From Bradyrhizobium sp. CB82 (lineage in GTDB: Bacteria; Pseudomonadota; Alphaproteobacteria; Rhizobiales; Xanthobacteraceae): a DNA stretch of 64,000 bases. The stretch lies in NCBI RefSeq assembly GCF_029714405.1, contig NZ_CP121650.1:6453001-6517000 (forward strand), written 5' to 3'. The notes beneath the pieces were generated by a model, which saw only the letters and a list, made by a program, of their open reading frames with translations, did no database searches and was not told the DNA's origin. Positions 56,015 through 63,631 of the stretch are shown here, in pieces (the stretch's first letter is position 1; every line of letters starts with the position of its first letter). The position numbers and the translations under genes were made by a program.

Positions 56015-56857
56015 CTACCTGCCCCAGCGGTCCTGCCAGATCTTTTCCCCGATCAGGCAGCTGACGCGCGGCTCCTTGTCGACGACGTGCACGACCTTGC
56101 GCTCGGGCGCGCGGCCGGCGACTTCCATCAGGAGTTTGGTGCGGATCGCTTCCTTGAACTTCTCGCGGTCCTTGATTGCGATCACGAAGGAGCCGGGACC
56201 GCCGATCACGCAGTCCTCGTAGTAGTAGTCGAGATTGTCGATATCCATGGTCGAATAGGACGGCTCCTTGACCATGATCGGCAGGCCGTTGATGACGATG
56301 CCCTTCTCCAGCGCCATATCGCGCGACACCGTCACCGGGCCGCCATTGTTGTTGGGACCGTCGCCGGAAATGTCGATGACGCGGCGCAGGCCCTTATAGG
56401 GATCCTCGTCGAACAGCGGCATCGCGAAGTTGATCGCGCCGGAGATCGAGGTGCGCGAGGCGCGCCGGATCGGCGTCTTCAGGATTTCGGTCGAGACCGC
56501 ATCCGCCGTCTCGGGCCCGTCGATCAGGCGCCAGGGAATGATGATCTTCTGATCGCTGGAAGCCGCCCATTCGAAATAGGTCACCGCGATCCGCCCGTTC
56601 GGGCCGGCCTTGAGCGCTTGAAGGAATTCCCTGGAGACGATCGCCTGGGCGTAGCCTTCGCGCTGGATCGCGAGTTCGTCCATATCCATGGAGTAGGAGA
56701 CGTCCACGGCGAGGATCAGCTCGACATCGACCGTCTGCGCGTCCTTGTCCGCCGCCTGCTGCCGATATTCGGCTCCCGGTGCCGCGATGCTCGCAACGTC
56801 GCCTCCGGCAAGCACGCCGGCCACCAGCACAGCCCCGATCGAGATCAGCAAGCGCAT
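56015..56857 (-). CDS. Exported DUF1194 (VWA-like) protein
   Basis: A 280-residue exported protein with a signal peptide (about 1-24) and a von Willebrand A-like domain of the DUF1194 family. The metal-ion motif (MIDAS) is ILAVDVSYSMD (DxSxS), SRTSISGAI gives the threonine/serine ligand, and DISGDGPNNNGG is the third metal segment. The C-terminus ends with ACLIGEKIWQDRWGR-like sequence. DUF1194 proteins are common in Rhizobiales and probably mediate envelope protein contacts. It is divergent from the fluoride operon. Confidence 0.85.
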   Translation of the reverse strand: MRLLISIGAVLVAGVLAGGDVASIAAPGAEYRQQAADKDAQTVDVELILAVDVSYSMDMDELAIQREGYAQAIVSREFLQALKAGPNGRIAVTYFEWAASSDQKIIIPWRLIDGPETADAVSTEILKTPIRRASRTSISGAINFAMPLFDEDPYKGLRRVIDISGDGPNNNGGPVTVSRDMALEKGIVINGLPIMVKEPSYSTMDIDNLDYYYEDCVIGGPGSFVIAIKDREKFKEAIRTKLLMEVAGRAPERKVVHVVDKEPRVSCLIGEKIWQDRWGR

Positions 56858-57104
56858 CGCGCCCTCCCGTCGTATGACGCGATGGTGACATGCAAATGCA
56901 TTTCCGCAAAGCGCGAAGATCGACCTAGCTTCACATTCGAGTTAGGGGACACGCTGTTGCGCAAAGCTGCCGCAGCTCCGCCATGGTCGCGCCGCTTCGC
57001 GCCCGCGCTTCATAGTCATTCCGGGGCGTTGCGCAGCACCGAACCCACAGTGACCAACCATCCCCACCCTATTGTGCCACTCGATTTCCATGCTAGTTTC
57101 GTCA

Positions 57105-57175
57105 CAGAGATGGGGATGGAGTCCCCCGATAACCGCCCGGCGATATCAGATTGTATGGGCTGATGACTCCTGCTT
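57105..57175 (+). promoter_or_regulatory. Fluoride riboswitch (crcB motif)
   Basis: The sequence has the conserved elements of the fluoride aptamer in order: GGGGATGGAGTCCCCC (57112-57127), ATAACCGCC (57129-57137), and CTGATGACTCCTGC (57160-57173). GGxGATGGxGTxCxCC, AACxGCC and GCTGATGACTCCTG form the stem, pseudoknot and 3' strand in known examples. An intrinsic terminator follows about 50 bp later and two crcB genes lie in the downstream operon. Fluoride binding should prevent termination and turn on expression. Confidence 0.92.
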
Positions 57176-57221
57176 GAGGTGAGGCATTTTGGAAAGCCTT
57201 GCCTTCGGCGGGAGCATGGAC

Positions 57222-57244
57222 AACCCGCCGGTGGCGGGTTTTTT
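57222..57244 (+). terminator. Riboswitch-controlled intrinsic terminator
   Basis: AACCCGCC-GGT-GGCGGGTT followed by TTTT. It sits between the fluoride aptamer and the GTG start at 57270, the expected place for a transcription-attenuation platform. It rules out the longer in-frame start at 57189 for the MFS gene, since that would translate through the hairpin. Confidence 0.88.
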
Positions 57245-57269
57245 GTTGCCTGAATGCGAAGGGCGAGAC

Positions 57270-58478
57270 GTGACGACGACGCCAAATCCATCCGTGACCA
57301 CGGTCCCCAGGGGCGTCTGGGTGCTCGGCTTCGTCTCGATGCTGATGGACGTCTCCTCCGAGATGATCCACGCGCTGCTGCCGGTCTATCTGGTCACGGT
57401 GCTCGGCACCTCCACCATGACGGTCGGCATCATCGAGGGCATTGCGGAGGCGACCGCCTCGATCACGAAGATCTTCTCGGGCGCGCTGTCGGACTGGCTC
57501 GGCCGGCGCAAGCTGCTCGCAGCGCTCGGCTACGGGCTCGCCGCATGCACCAAACCGCTGTTTCCGCTCGCCCCCAGCGCCGGATGGCTGGTCGCGGCGC
57601 GCTTCATCGACCGCGTCGGCAAGGGTATCCGCGGCGCGCCGCGCGATGCGCTTATCGCCGACATTGCGCCGGCGCAATTGCGCGGTGCGAGTTTTGGCCT
57701 GCGCCAGTCGCTCGATACGATCGGCGCCTTCGTCGGGCCGCTCGCAGCGATCGGCCTGATGTGGTGGACGGCGGACGATTTTACAGCCGTGTTCTGGGTC
57801 GCAGTGCTGCCGGCGTTCCTCTCCTTTGCCCTGATAGCGTTCGTCGTCAGCGAACCCGAACATGACGGGGCTCTCGAGCCGTCGCGAAACCCGCTTAATA
57901 CCGCCGCGATGCGACAGCTCGGCACGTCCTATTGGCGCGTCGTGGCGGTCGGCATCGTCTTCACGCTGGCACGCTTCAGCGAGGCGTTTCTGATCCTGCG
58001 GGCGCAGAACATCGGGCTGAACGCGATGTGGGTGCCGGCGGTGATGGTGTTGATGAACATCGTCTATGCGCTCTCGGCCTATCCGGCCGGCGCCTTGTCC
58101 GACCGCATCAACCGCACCGGGCTTCTCGCGCTCGGGCTCGTTTTCCTCGCTGGAGCCGATCTGGCGCTTGCGTTGCTGCCGAGCCTTGCGGGCCTCGCGC
58201 TCGGCGTCGTGCTATGGGGCCTGCATATGGGACTGACGCAAGGGTTGTTCGCGGCGCTGGTCGCCGATACCGCGCCGCCACACTTGCGCGGCACCGCATT
58301 CGGCTACTTCAATCTTTTCACAGGGCTTGCGACGCTCGCGGCCAGCATCATCGCGGGCGCGCTGTGGGACGCCTATGGGCCGGCCGGCACATTCCTTGCG
58401 GGCCTGGGCTTCGCGCTGGTCTCGCTCGCGGGACTGTTTGCAATCGGCAAGGGCTTCGCGAAACCAGTGGGGCAATGA
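57270..58478 (+). CDS. MFS transporter in fluoride-responsive operon
   Basis: A 402-residue twelve-helix MFS protein. The helix 2-3 motif is SGALSDWLGRRKLL, DRVGKGIRGAPRDALIADI is near residue 115, and the second-half motif SAYPAGALSDRINR repeats the pattern. The start is the GTG at 57270 (with AGGGCGAG ahead), which lies after the riboswitch terminator. It is the first gene of a set with two crcB genes and a DUF190 gene. Known fluoride exporters are CrcB/Fluc and CLC-F; an MFS member is not a classical fluoride exporter, so it may move fluoride, another toxic halide or a counter-ion. Substrate is unknown. Confidence 0.85.
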   Translation: MTTTPNPSVTTVPRGVWVLGFVSMLMDVSSEMIHALLPVYLVTVLGTSTMTVGIIEGIAEATASITKIFSGALSDWLGRRKLLAALGYGLAACTKPLFPLAPSAGWLVAARFIDRVGKGIRGAPRDALIADIAPAQLRGASFGLRQSLDTIGAFVGPLAAIGLMWWTADDFTAVFWVAVLPAFLSFALIAFVVSEPEHDGALEPSRNPLNTAAMRQLGTSYWRVVAVGIVFTLARFSEAFLILRAQNIGLNAMWVPAVMVLMNIVYALSAYPAGALSDRINRTGLLALGLVFLAGADLALALLPSLAGLALGVVLWGLHMGLTQGLFAALVADTAPPHLRGTAFGYFNLFTGLATLAASIIAGALWDAYGPAGTFLAGLGFALVSLAGLFAIGKGFAKPVGQ

Positions 58479-58503
58479 TGGGACAGGTGGGGAGTCATTC
58501 GAC

Positions 58504-58893
58504 GTGGTAAGCGGTATACTTGCAATCGCAATCGGCAGCGTGCTCGGCGGCTGCGCGCGCTATTTCCTCTCCGGCGCGATCGCGCGGCGCTTCGGCGAAA
58601 CGTTTCCCTGGGGCACCATGACCATCAATGTCACCGGCGCATTCCTGATCGGCATTTTCGGTGCGCTGGCAACGCATCCGGGCTCGATCTTCGCCGCCCC
58701 GACGCCATGGCTGTTCGCGGTGACGGGCTTCCTCGGCTGCTACACCACCGTGTCCTCGTTCAGCCTCCAGACGCTGACGCTGGCGCGCAACGGCGAACAA
58801 CTCCATGCGCTCGGCAACATCGTCTTCTCGGTAGGCCTGTGCCTCACCGCCGTGACGTGTGGCTTCCTGCTTGCGGACAGGCTCGGAGGCTAG
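58504..58893 (+). CDS. crcB: Fluoride channel subunit CrcB/Fluc (first)
   Basis: A 129-residue, four-helix membrane protein. Family motifs are GGCARYFLSG (helix 1), FPWGTMTINVTGAFLIG (about 37-53, with conserved N), and GFLGCYTTVSSFSLQT (about 73-88, with the phenylalanine and serine pore residues). Fluc channels are dual-topology dimers or heterodimers of two such genes that export fluoride. The start is the GTG at 58504 with GGGGAG about 10 bp upstream. It lies 25 bp after the MFS gene. The partner is encoded at 58899. Confidence 0.93.
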   Translation: MVSGILAIAIGSVLGGCARYFLSGAIARRFGETFPWGTMTINVTGAFLIGIFGALATHPGSIFAAPTPWLFAVTGFLGCYTTVSSFSLQTLTLARNGEQLHALGNIVFSVGLCLTAVTCGFLLADRLGG

Positions 58894-58898
58894 AGGCG

Positions 58899-59327
58899 AT
58901 GACCACCGTCACCTCCAGTGCCCGCTGGCGCAGCGCCCTGCTTTACGCCTGGGTCGCTGCCGGCAGCATCATCGGCGGGATGACGCGCTGGCTCGTCGGC
59001 CTTTTGCTCGACACCGGCCCCGGCTTTCCCTGGGCGACGCTGTTCATCAACGCCACGGGATCCCTCATCATCGGCTTCTATGCGACGCTCACCGGCCCCG
59101 ACGGCCGCCTGCTGGCGCGACCCGAGCGCCGGCAGTTCGTCATGACCGGCTTTTGCGGCGGCTACACCACCTTCTCGACCTTTAGCCTGGAGACCTTCCG
59201 CCTGTTCCACGGCGGCATGAAATATACCGCGTTGTCTTATATCGCCACCTCCCTCATCTGCTGGCTGGTGTCGGTGTGGCTCGGTCATATGATGGCGAGC
59301 CGCTACAACCGCTTGAAAAGGAGCTGA
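58899..59327 (+). CDS. crcB: Fluoride channel subunit CrcB/Fluc (second)
   Basis: A 142-residue second Fluc subunit. IIGGMTRWLVGLLL, FPWATLFINATGSLIIG and GFCGGYTTFSTFSLET carry the same conserved residues as the first subunit. A pair of adjacent crcB genes usually encodes a fixed-topology heterodimer, whose subunits point in opposite directions. Extra residues at the C-terminus (ASRYNRLKRS) are positively charged. The ATG lies 5 bp after the first crcB stop with GAGG in between. Confidence 0.93.
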   Translation: MTTVTSSARWRSALLYAWVAAGSIIGGMTRWLVGLLLDTGPGFPWATLFINATGSLIIGFYATLTGPDGRLLARPERRQFVMTGFCGGYTTFSTFSLETFRLFHGGMKYTALSYIATSLICWLVSVWLGHMMASRYNRLKRS

Positions 59328-59329
59328 TC

Positions 59330-59671
59330 ATGCAAATTCCCCGTCAGGCAGTCCTGCTCCGCATCTTCATCGGCGAGAACGACCATTTCGACGGCAAGCC
59401 GCTCTATGAAGCGATCGTGATCAGCGCGCGCGAACGGCACATTGCCGGCGCCACCGTGCTGCGCGGGCCGATGGGTTTTGGCAAATCGAGCCGGCTGCAC
59501 ACCTCGAAAATCCTGCGGCTGTCGGAGGATCTGCCGCTGGTGATCGAGATCGTCGACAGCGAGGACAACATCAACGCATTCCTGCCCATCCTGGATGGCA
59601 TGATGTCGAGCGGGCTGATCACCTTGGAGAAGGTGCAGGTCCTGCAATATGGTGAGAAGACCGCGTCTTAA
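59330..59671 (+). CDS. DUF190 (PII-like) protein
   Basis: A 113-residue protein of the DUF190 family, a PII-like trimer fold often encoded next to crcB. GENDHFDGKPLYEAIVISAR and GATVLRGPMGFGKSSRLHT are family hallmarks, and ITLEKVQVLQY forms the last strand. It may bind a nucleotide or anion and regulate the fluoride channel; that role is inferred. AAGGAG precedes the ATG, which lies 2 bp after the crcB stop, so all four genes form one operon. Confidence 0.88.
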   Translation: MQIPRQAVLLRIFIGENDHFDGKPLYEAIVISARERHIAGATVLRGPMGFGKSSRLHTSKILRLSEDLPLVIEIVDSEDNINAFLPILDGMMSSGLITLEKVQVLQYGEKTAS

Positions 59672-59710
59672 GCGCCGCGGTTGGAACCTCTCGCGCTTTT
59701 CGGAGGCGGA

Positions 59711-60016
59711 ATGAACGACACCGTCACCAAGCCGAAAACCAGGACCAAGACCAAAGTCGAGCGTCCGCGGCTGCACAAGGTCATCCTGCTCAATGACGAC
59801 TACACGCCGCGCGAGTTCGTCACCCTGGTGCTGAAGGCCGAATTCCGCATGACCGCGGATCAGGCCTACAAGGTCATGATCACCGCGCACAAGCTGGGCG
59901 CCTGCGTCGTCGCCGTCTTCACCAAGGACGTCGCCGAGACCAAGGCGACGCGCGCCACAGACGCCGGCCGCGCCAAGGGCTATCCGCTGCTGTTCACCAC
60001 CGAGCCCGAGGAATAG
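59711..60016 (+). CDS. clpS: ClpS adaptor protein
   Basis: A 101-residue adaptor that gives N-end-rule substrates to ClpAP. HKVILLNDDYTPREFVTLVL (the N-terminal-residue pocket with DD) and VMITAHKLGACVVAVFTKDVAETK are the core of the family. The start at 59711 (MNDTVTKPK) follows GGAGGCGG; an upstream in-frame start at 59681 adds unrelated residues. It lies 40 bp after the DUF190 gene. clpA is not within the window on this strand. Two clpS paralogues are common in Rhizobiales. Confidence 0.95.
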   Translation: MNDTVTKPKTRTKTKVERPRLHKVILLNDDYTPREFVTLVLKAEFRMTADQAYKVMITAHKLGACVVAVFTKDVAETKATRATDAGRAKGYPLLFTTEPEE

Positions 60017-60418
60017 AACGCGCCAGTCGGCCGCGCGCATTTGCGCCAATTTTAGCGATCGGCGCTACCACAGGTTTAGTCTCCTGTATCACCACCGTGC
60101 GACCATGCTGCTGATATGGATCACCTTGACGATCCTGAGGCTTGGATTGAAGCAGTCGTATATTCACAGCGACCGCAGCTAGGCGCACCGCCCGTCGAAG
60201 CGGAGCGGCCCGTAAATCTCGAGCTCACAGCCTGGCGGCCGAGTGCCAGAAAAACGCCAAGATAAAACAAGCTGGGAAATTCCGCTCTGTCGCGGACGGA
60301 TGAAGGACGGCAACACCACTTGCCTCCCACTTAAATATGTAGCGCGCAAGGGGCTTGCTTCAAGACCCCGACCATCCCGTAGAACCGCCGGCCAAGCCAG
60401 AACCTATGGGAGCACGGA
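60017..60418. other. Gap between clpS and the monooxygenase
   Basis: About 400 bp without a convincing gene on either strand. No riboswitch, tRNA or repeat is recognised. Promoter of the monooxygenase gene is expected near its end. Confidence 0.4.
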
Positions 60419-61897
60419 ATGACTGAATTGCTGTCGACCAGGCATGCGGTGGTGATCGTCGGAGCAGGTCCGACGGGATTGATGCTGGCGGGCGAGTTGG
60501 CACTGGCGGCTATCGACGTCGCCATCGTCGAGCGGCGCACCAGCCAGGACCTCATCGGCTCGCGCGCGGGCGGACTGCATGCACGCACCATCGAGATGCT
60601 CGATCAGCGCGGGCTGGCCGACCGGTTCCTTGCACAGGGCCAGGTGGCGCAGGTCGCGGGCTTCGCCTGGATCCGTCTGGACATTACCGACTTTCCCACC
60701 CGGCACCCCTACGGGCTCGCGCTGCGGCAGAACCGGATCGAGCGCATCCTCGCCGACTGGGTCGGTGAATTGGAGGTACCGATCTATCGCGGACGCGAGG
60801 TGACGGACATCGGACAAGACGAGACCGGCGTCGATATCGCGCTCGCCGATGGCCATTCGATGCGGGCGGACTATCTCGTCGGGTGCGACGGCGGACGCAG
60901 CACCATCCGGAAAGGTGCCGGCATCGACTTCCTCGGCTGGGATCCGACGATCAGTTGCCTGCTCGCCGAGATCGAGACGGCCAAAGAGCCGCAATGGGGC
61001 CTTCGCCGCGACGAGAGGGGCATCCATGCCTTCTCTCGCCTGGAGAACGGACCGGTGGGCGTCATGGTGACCGAACCGCACACCGGACACACCGCCGAAC
61101 CCACGCTGCGCGATCTCAGCGAAGCGCTCATCGCCGTCTACGGGACCGATTATGGGATTCACAGCCCCACCTCGATCTCCAGATTCACCGACATGACGCG
61201 GCAGGCGGCGTCCTACCGGAACGGGCGGATTCTGCTCGCCGGCGACGCCGCACATGTGCATCCGCCGATGGGTGGGCAGGGCCTCCAGATCGGCGTGCAG
61301 GACGCGGTGAATCTGGGATGGAAGCTCGCCCAGGTGGTGAACGGCACCTCGCCGGAAACTCTCCTCGACACTTACCATTCCGAGCGCCACCCGGTCGCCG
61401 CGCGCGTCCTGCGCAACACAATGGCGCAGACCGCGTTGCTTCGCTACGACGACCGAATTGAGGCCTTGCGCGAGGCCGTATCCGAGTTGCTCGGTATGGA
61501 CGAGCCGCGCAAGCGTGTCGCCGCGATGATGTCGGGTCTCGACGTTCACTACGATCTTGGCGAGGGACATCCCCTGCTCGGACTCCGCATGCCTGATCTC
61601 GATCTCGTCACAGCTAACGGTTCGCAACGGGTCTTCAGTCTTCTGCACGATGCACGACCGGTCCTGCTCAACTTCGGTGAGCCCGGCAGCCTCGACATCA
61701 CGCAATGGAGGGATCGGGTTGCTCTGATCAATGCGAGATGCGCCGATAGGTGGATGCTTCCGGTGATCGGCGCAGTCACGGCACCCGACTCCGTGCTGGT
61801 TCGACCTGATGGCTATGTGGCCTGGGTGAGCGATCGGACGCAGTCGGGGCTCGCTGACGCGCTCACCACATGGTTCGGCCCGCCCGCTGCGGCGTGA
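60419..61897 (+). CDS. FAD-dependent aromatic monooxygenase (PHBH fold)
   Basis: A 492-residue class A flavin monooxygenase. VVIVGAGPTGLMLAGELA is the FAD-binding motif, YLVGCDGGRSTIRKGAG the DG motif (about 156-172), and ILLAGDAAHVHPPMGGQGLQIGVQDAVNLGWKL (quoted by AGDAAHVHPPMGGQG) the GD motif. The C-terminal thioredoxin-like domain (about 390-490) is typical of polyketide and phenol hydroxylases (RdmE, PgaE, MhpA types) and of Tet(X)-like enzymes. The substrate is unknown; rifampicin or polyketide modification and phenol degradation are candidates. It stands alone without an obvious partner gene. Confidence 0.88.
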   Translation: MTELLSTRHAVVIVGAGPTGLMLAGELALAAIDVAIVERRTSQDLIGSRAGGLHARTIEMLDQRGLADRFLAQGQVAQVAGFAWIRLDITDFPTRHPYGLALRQNRIERILADWVGELEVPIYRGREVTDIGQDETGVDIALADGHSMRADYLVGCDGGRSTIRKGAGIDFLGWDPTISCLLAEIETAKEPQWGLRRDERGIHAFSRLENGPVGVMVTEPHTGHTAEPTLRDLSEALIAVYGTDYGIHSPTSISRFTDMTRQAASYRNGRILLAGDAAHVHPPMGGQGLQIGVQDAVNLGWKLAQVVNGTSPETLLDTYHSERHPVAARVLRNTMAQTALLRYDDRIEALREAVSELLGMDEPRKRVAAMMSGLDVHYDLGEGHPLLGLRMPDLDLVTANGSQRVFSLLHDARPVLLNFGEPGSLDITQWRDRVALINARCADRWMLPVIGAVTAPDSVLVRPDGYVAWVSDRTQSGLADALTTWFGPPAAA

Positions 61898-62049
61898 TAC
61901 GCCTTCCGTTTGCCAAAGTGCGATACGCTTCGAAGCAGGCGTCATCGCGCTTTGGGTGGGAGTTGGATGCTGTGTCCTTTTCGGTCGCAGCTCGAATAAT
62001 GTTGGCACTCAAGTGATGGTCTCCGCTCGCATTCACGCCCGAACGGCCG

Positions 62050-62127
62050 AGAGCATGATCAGGAAGAGTGTGAAGCGGTTTTCCCTCGCGACAAAAGCGG
62101 AACGCGTTTGCGCGGTGATCATGCTCA
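62050..62127. repeat. Rhizobial palindromic repeat
   Basis: Begins gagcatgatca and ends tgatcatgctc, a complementary pair about 55 bp apart, with internal gtgaagcggttttccctcgcg. This family of short repeat is found in many intergenic regions of Bradyrhizobium and relatives. Its base-paired form suggests a RNA or DNA hairpin, function unknown. Confidence 0.75.
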
Positions 62128-62175
62128 AACAATAACCCAAGGCGCGATGCTGATTCATCCCAATCTCATCGCGCT

Positions 62176-63373
62176 TTAGGCCATCACCACCGGCGCCTCG
62201 TCGGCGAGCCCGTAGACGCGCTGAGCCTTCGAAAAGCCGGCGATCGGGAATTCGCCGAGCTCATTCCAGTCCGCGCCGCAGGCACGCACGAAACCTTCGG
62301 AGGCCACCACCGTTCGTCCCACCCGGCCGGCGATCTTCTCGAGCCGCGCAGCGAGATTCACGGCGGGGCCGATGCAGGTGAAGTCGAGGCGGTTGCCGCC
62401 GCCGATATTGCCGTAGAGGATGTTGCCGACATGCAGCGCGACGCCAAAGCGGAAGCGCTCGATCGTCTCGCCGATCCGAAATGCAAGCGCATCGACGCTG
62501 CAGCGTGACTCACGAGCCGCCTCGAGCACGCGTGCGCAGACGTGGTTCGCGTCCCCGATATATTCGTCGATCGGAAACACCGCCAGGAGGCCGTCACCCA
62601 TGAACTTCAGCACCTCGCCGCCATGGGCGCGGATCGAGGCGACCTGGCAGTCGAAGTAATGGTTGAGGATCTCGACCACGGTCTCGGCCGGCAGCCGGTC
62701 CGACAGCGCGGTGAAGCCGCGCAGGTCCGACAACCAGATCACGGCCTGCATCGTGTCGGTGTGGCCGCGGCGGATCTGGCCGCCCATGATGCGCTCGCCG
62801 GCGCGGTTGCCGACATAGGTGTCGAGCAACGTCGTCGCGGTGCGGCGGAGCGTGATGATCTCGGTGATGCGCGTCAGAGGTTTCGTCAGCGCGCGCAGCG
62901 CCGCGATCTGCAGATCGCTGAATCCGCCGGGGTATTTGGTGGTCCAGGTCATCGCGTGGATGGTGTCGTCGAGGAAGCGCAGCGGCATCGCGACATAGTC
63001 CGTAGCCCCCTCCTGTTTGAGATCCTGCAGAAACGGAAAGCGCTCGATGTCGTCGGGACTGTCGGGGTTGCCCCGCACCTCGAGCCCACGGTTGAAGACG
63101 AGGCTCAGCGGACTCCTCCTGAACTCCGGCGTCTCCTGGATCTCGAAATCCACCGTGCCGACCTCAAACCTCGGGGACACCCTGCCGCCAGATGAAATTG
63201 CGCCCGAAGATTTCGGGGTGCAGCGTGCGGATGAAGACGCCGACCCGCGACAGCGGCAGGCCGGCTGCGACCATGCGCTCGCAGCATTGGGACACGAGCT
63301 GGCTCGGCATGCCGGCAGAGCGCGCGCCGTCGATCAGCCAGTCGGTGATGGCGTTGAGTTCGCTTACATCCAT
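62176..63373 (-). pseudogene. Adenylate/guanylate cyclase gene with one-base frameshift
   Basis: Two minus-strand frames make one protein of about 398 residues. The N-terminal frame (63373 down to 63164) encodes MDVSELNAITDWLIDGARSA through FIWRQGVPEV. The C-terminal frame (63180 down to 62176) continues EVGTVDFEIQETPEF and includes the class III cyclase domain: VIWLSDLRGFTALSDRL (first metal aspartate), GEVLKFMGDGLLAVF (second), and IGPAVNLAARLEKIAGR. Removing one A from AAA at 63166-63168 restores the frame (GVPEVEVGTVD). This is either a real recent mutation or a sequencing error. The catalytic domain is otherwise intact and could make cAMP. The downstream frame could be translated only with reinitiation. 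Confidence 0.8.
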
Positions 63374-63475
63374 GGCCGACAGTTTGCTGACGAAGCTTTC
63401 GCCGCGTCAAGCTGCGCAGAGAGCCGATGGCGGCCTCCGAGGCAACACTGATATGTCCATCTCGGCAATCCCGGA

Positions 63476-63510
63476 GTCGACGTCCCGGTCGCTTCAGCCG
63501 GGACGTCGAC
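63476..63510 (-). terminator. Long perfect hairpin
   Basis: gtcgacgtcccgg (63476-63488) and ccgggacgtcgac (63498-63510) pair over 13 bp with a nine-base loop. It lies 5 bp beyond the stop of the small ORF at 63515-63607 on the minus strand and 100 bp ahead of the cyclase gene. No T-run follows, so it could be a rho-dependent or RNA-stability hairpin. Confidence 0.6.
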
Positions 63511-63514
63511 GGAC

Positions 63515-63607
63515 CTAAGTTGCAACGCGTCGCTGTTTGGCATGCTGGCTCTGCACGCCGATGCGTGTAAATACCAGCCAGGCGAACAGCAGTACGCTAA
63601 GGGCCAC
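63515..63607 (-). CDS. Candidate 30-residue single-helix membrane peptide
   Basis: A GTG-started frame encodes VALSVLLFAWLVFTRIGVQS then a basic tail (HAKQRRVAT) and a stop. It is a single transmembrane helix with positive charges at the C-terminal end. GAGGAG lies about 10 bp upstream of the GTG and a strong hairpin follows the stop. It is too short for standard gene finders. It could be a small regulatory membrane peptide or chance. Confidence 0.4.
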   Translation of the reverse strand: MALSVLLFAWLVFTRIGVQSQHAKQRRVAT

Positions 63608-63631
63608 GTGGCACTTTCTCCTCGATGGTCC

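Noticed and set aside
57189..57269. A longer N-terminus for the MFS gene starting at 57189
   Set aside because: It would place the coding sequence across the riboswitch terminator at 57222-57244. The GTG at 57270 fits the family start better.
60404..62008. A 534-codon minus-strand frame opposite the flavin monooxygenase
   Set aside because: Shadow of the FAD enzyme, which has all three flavin motifs on the plus strand.
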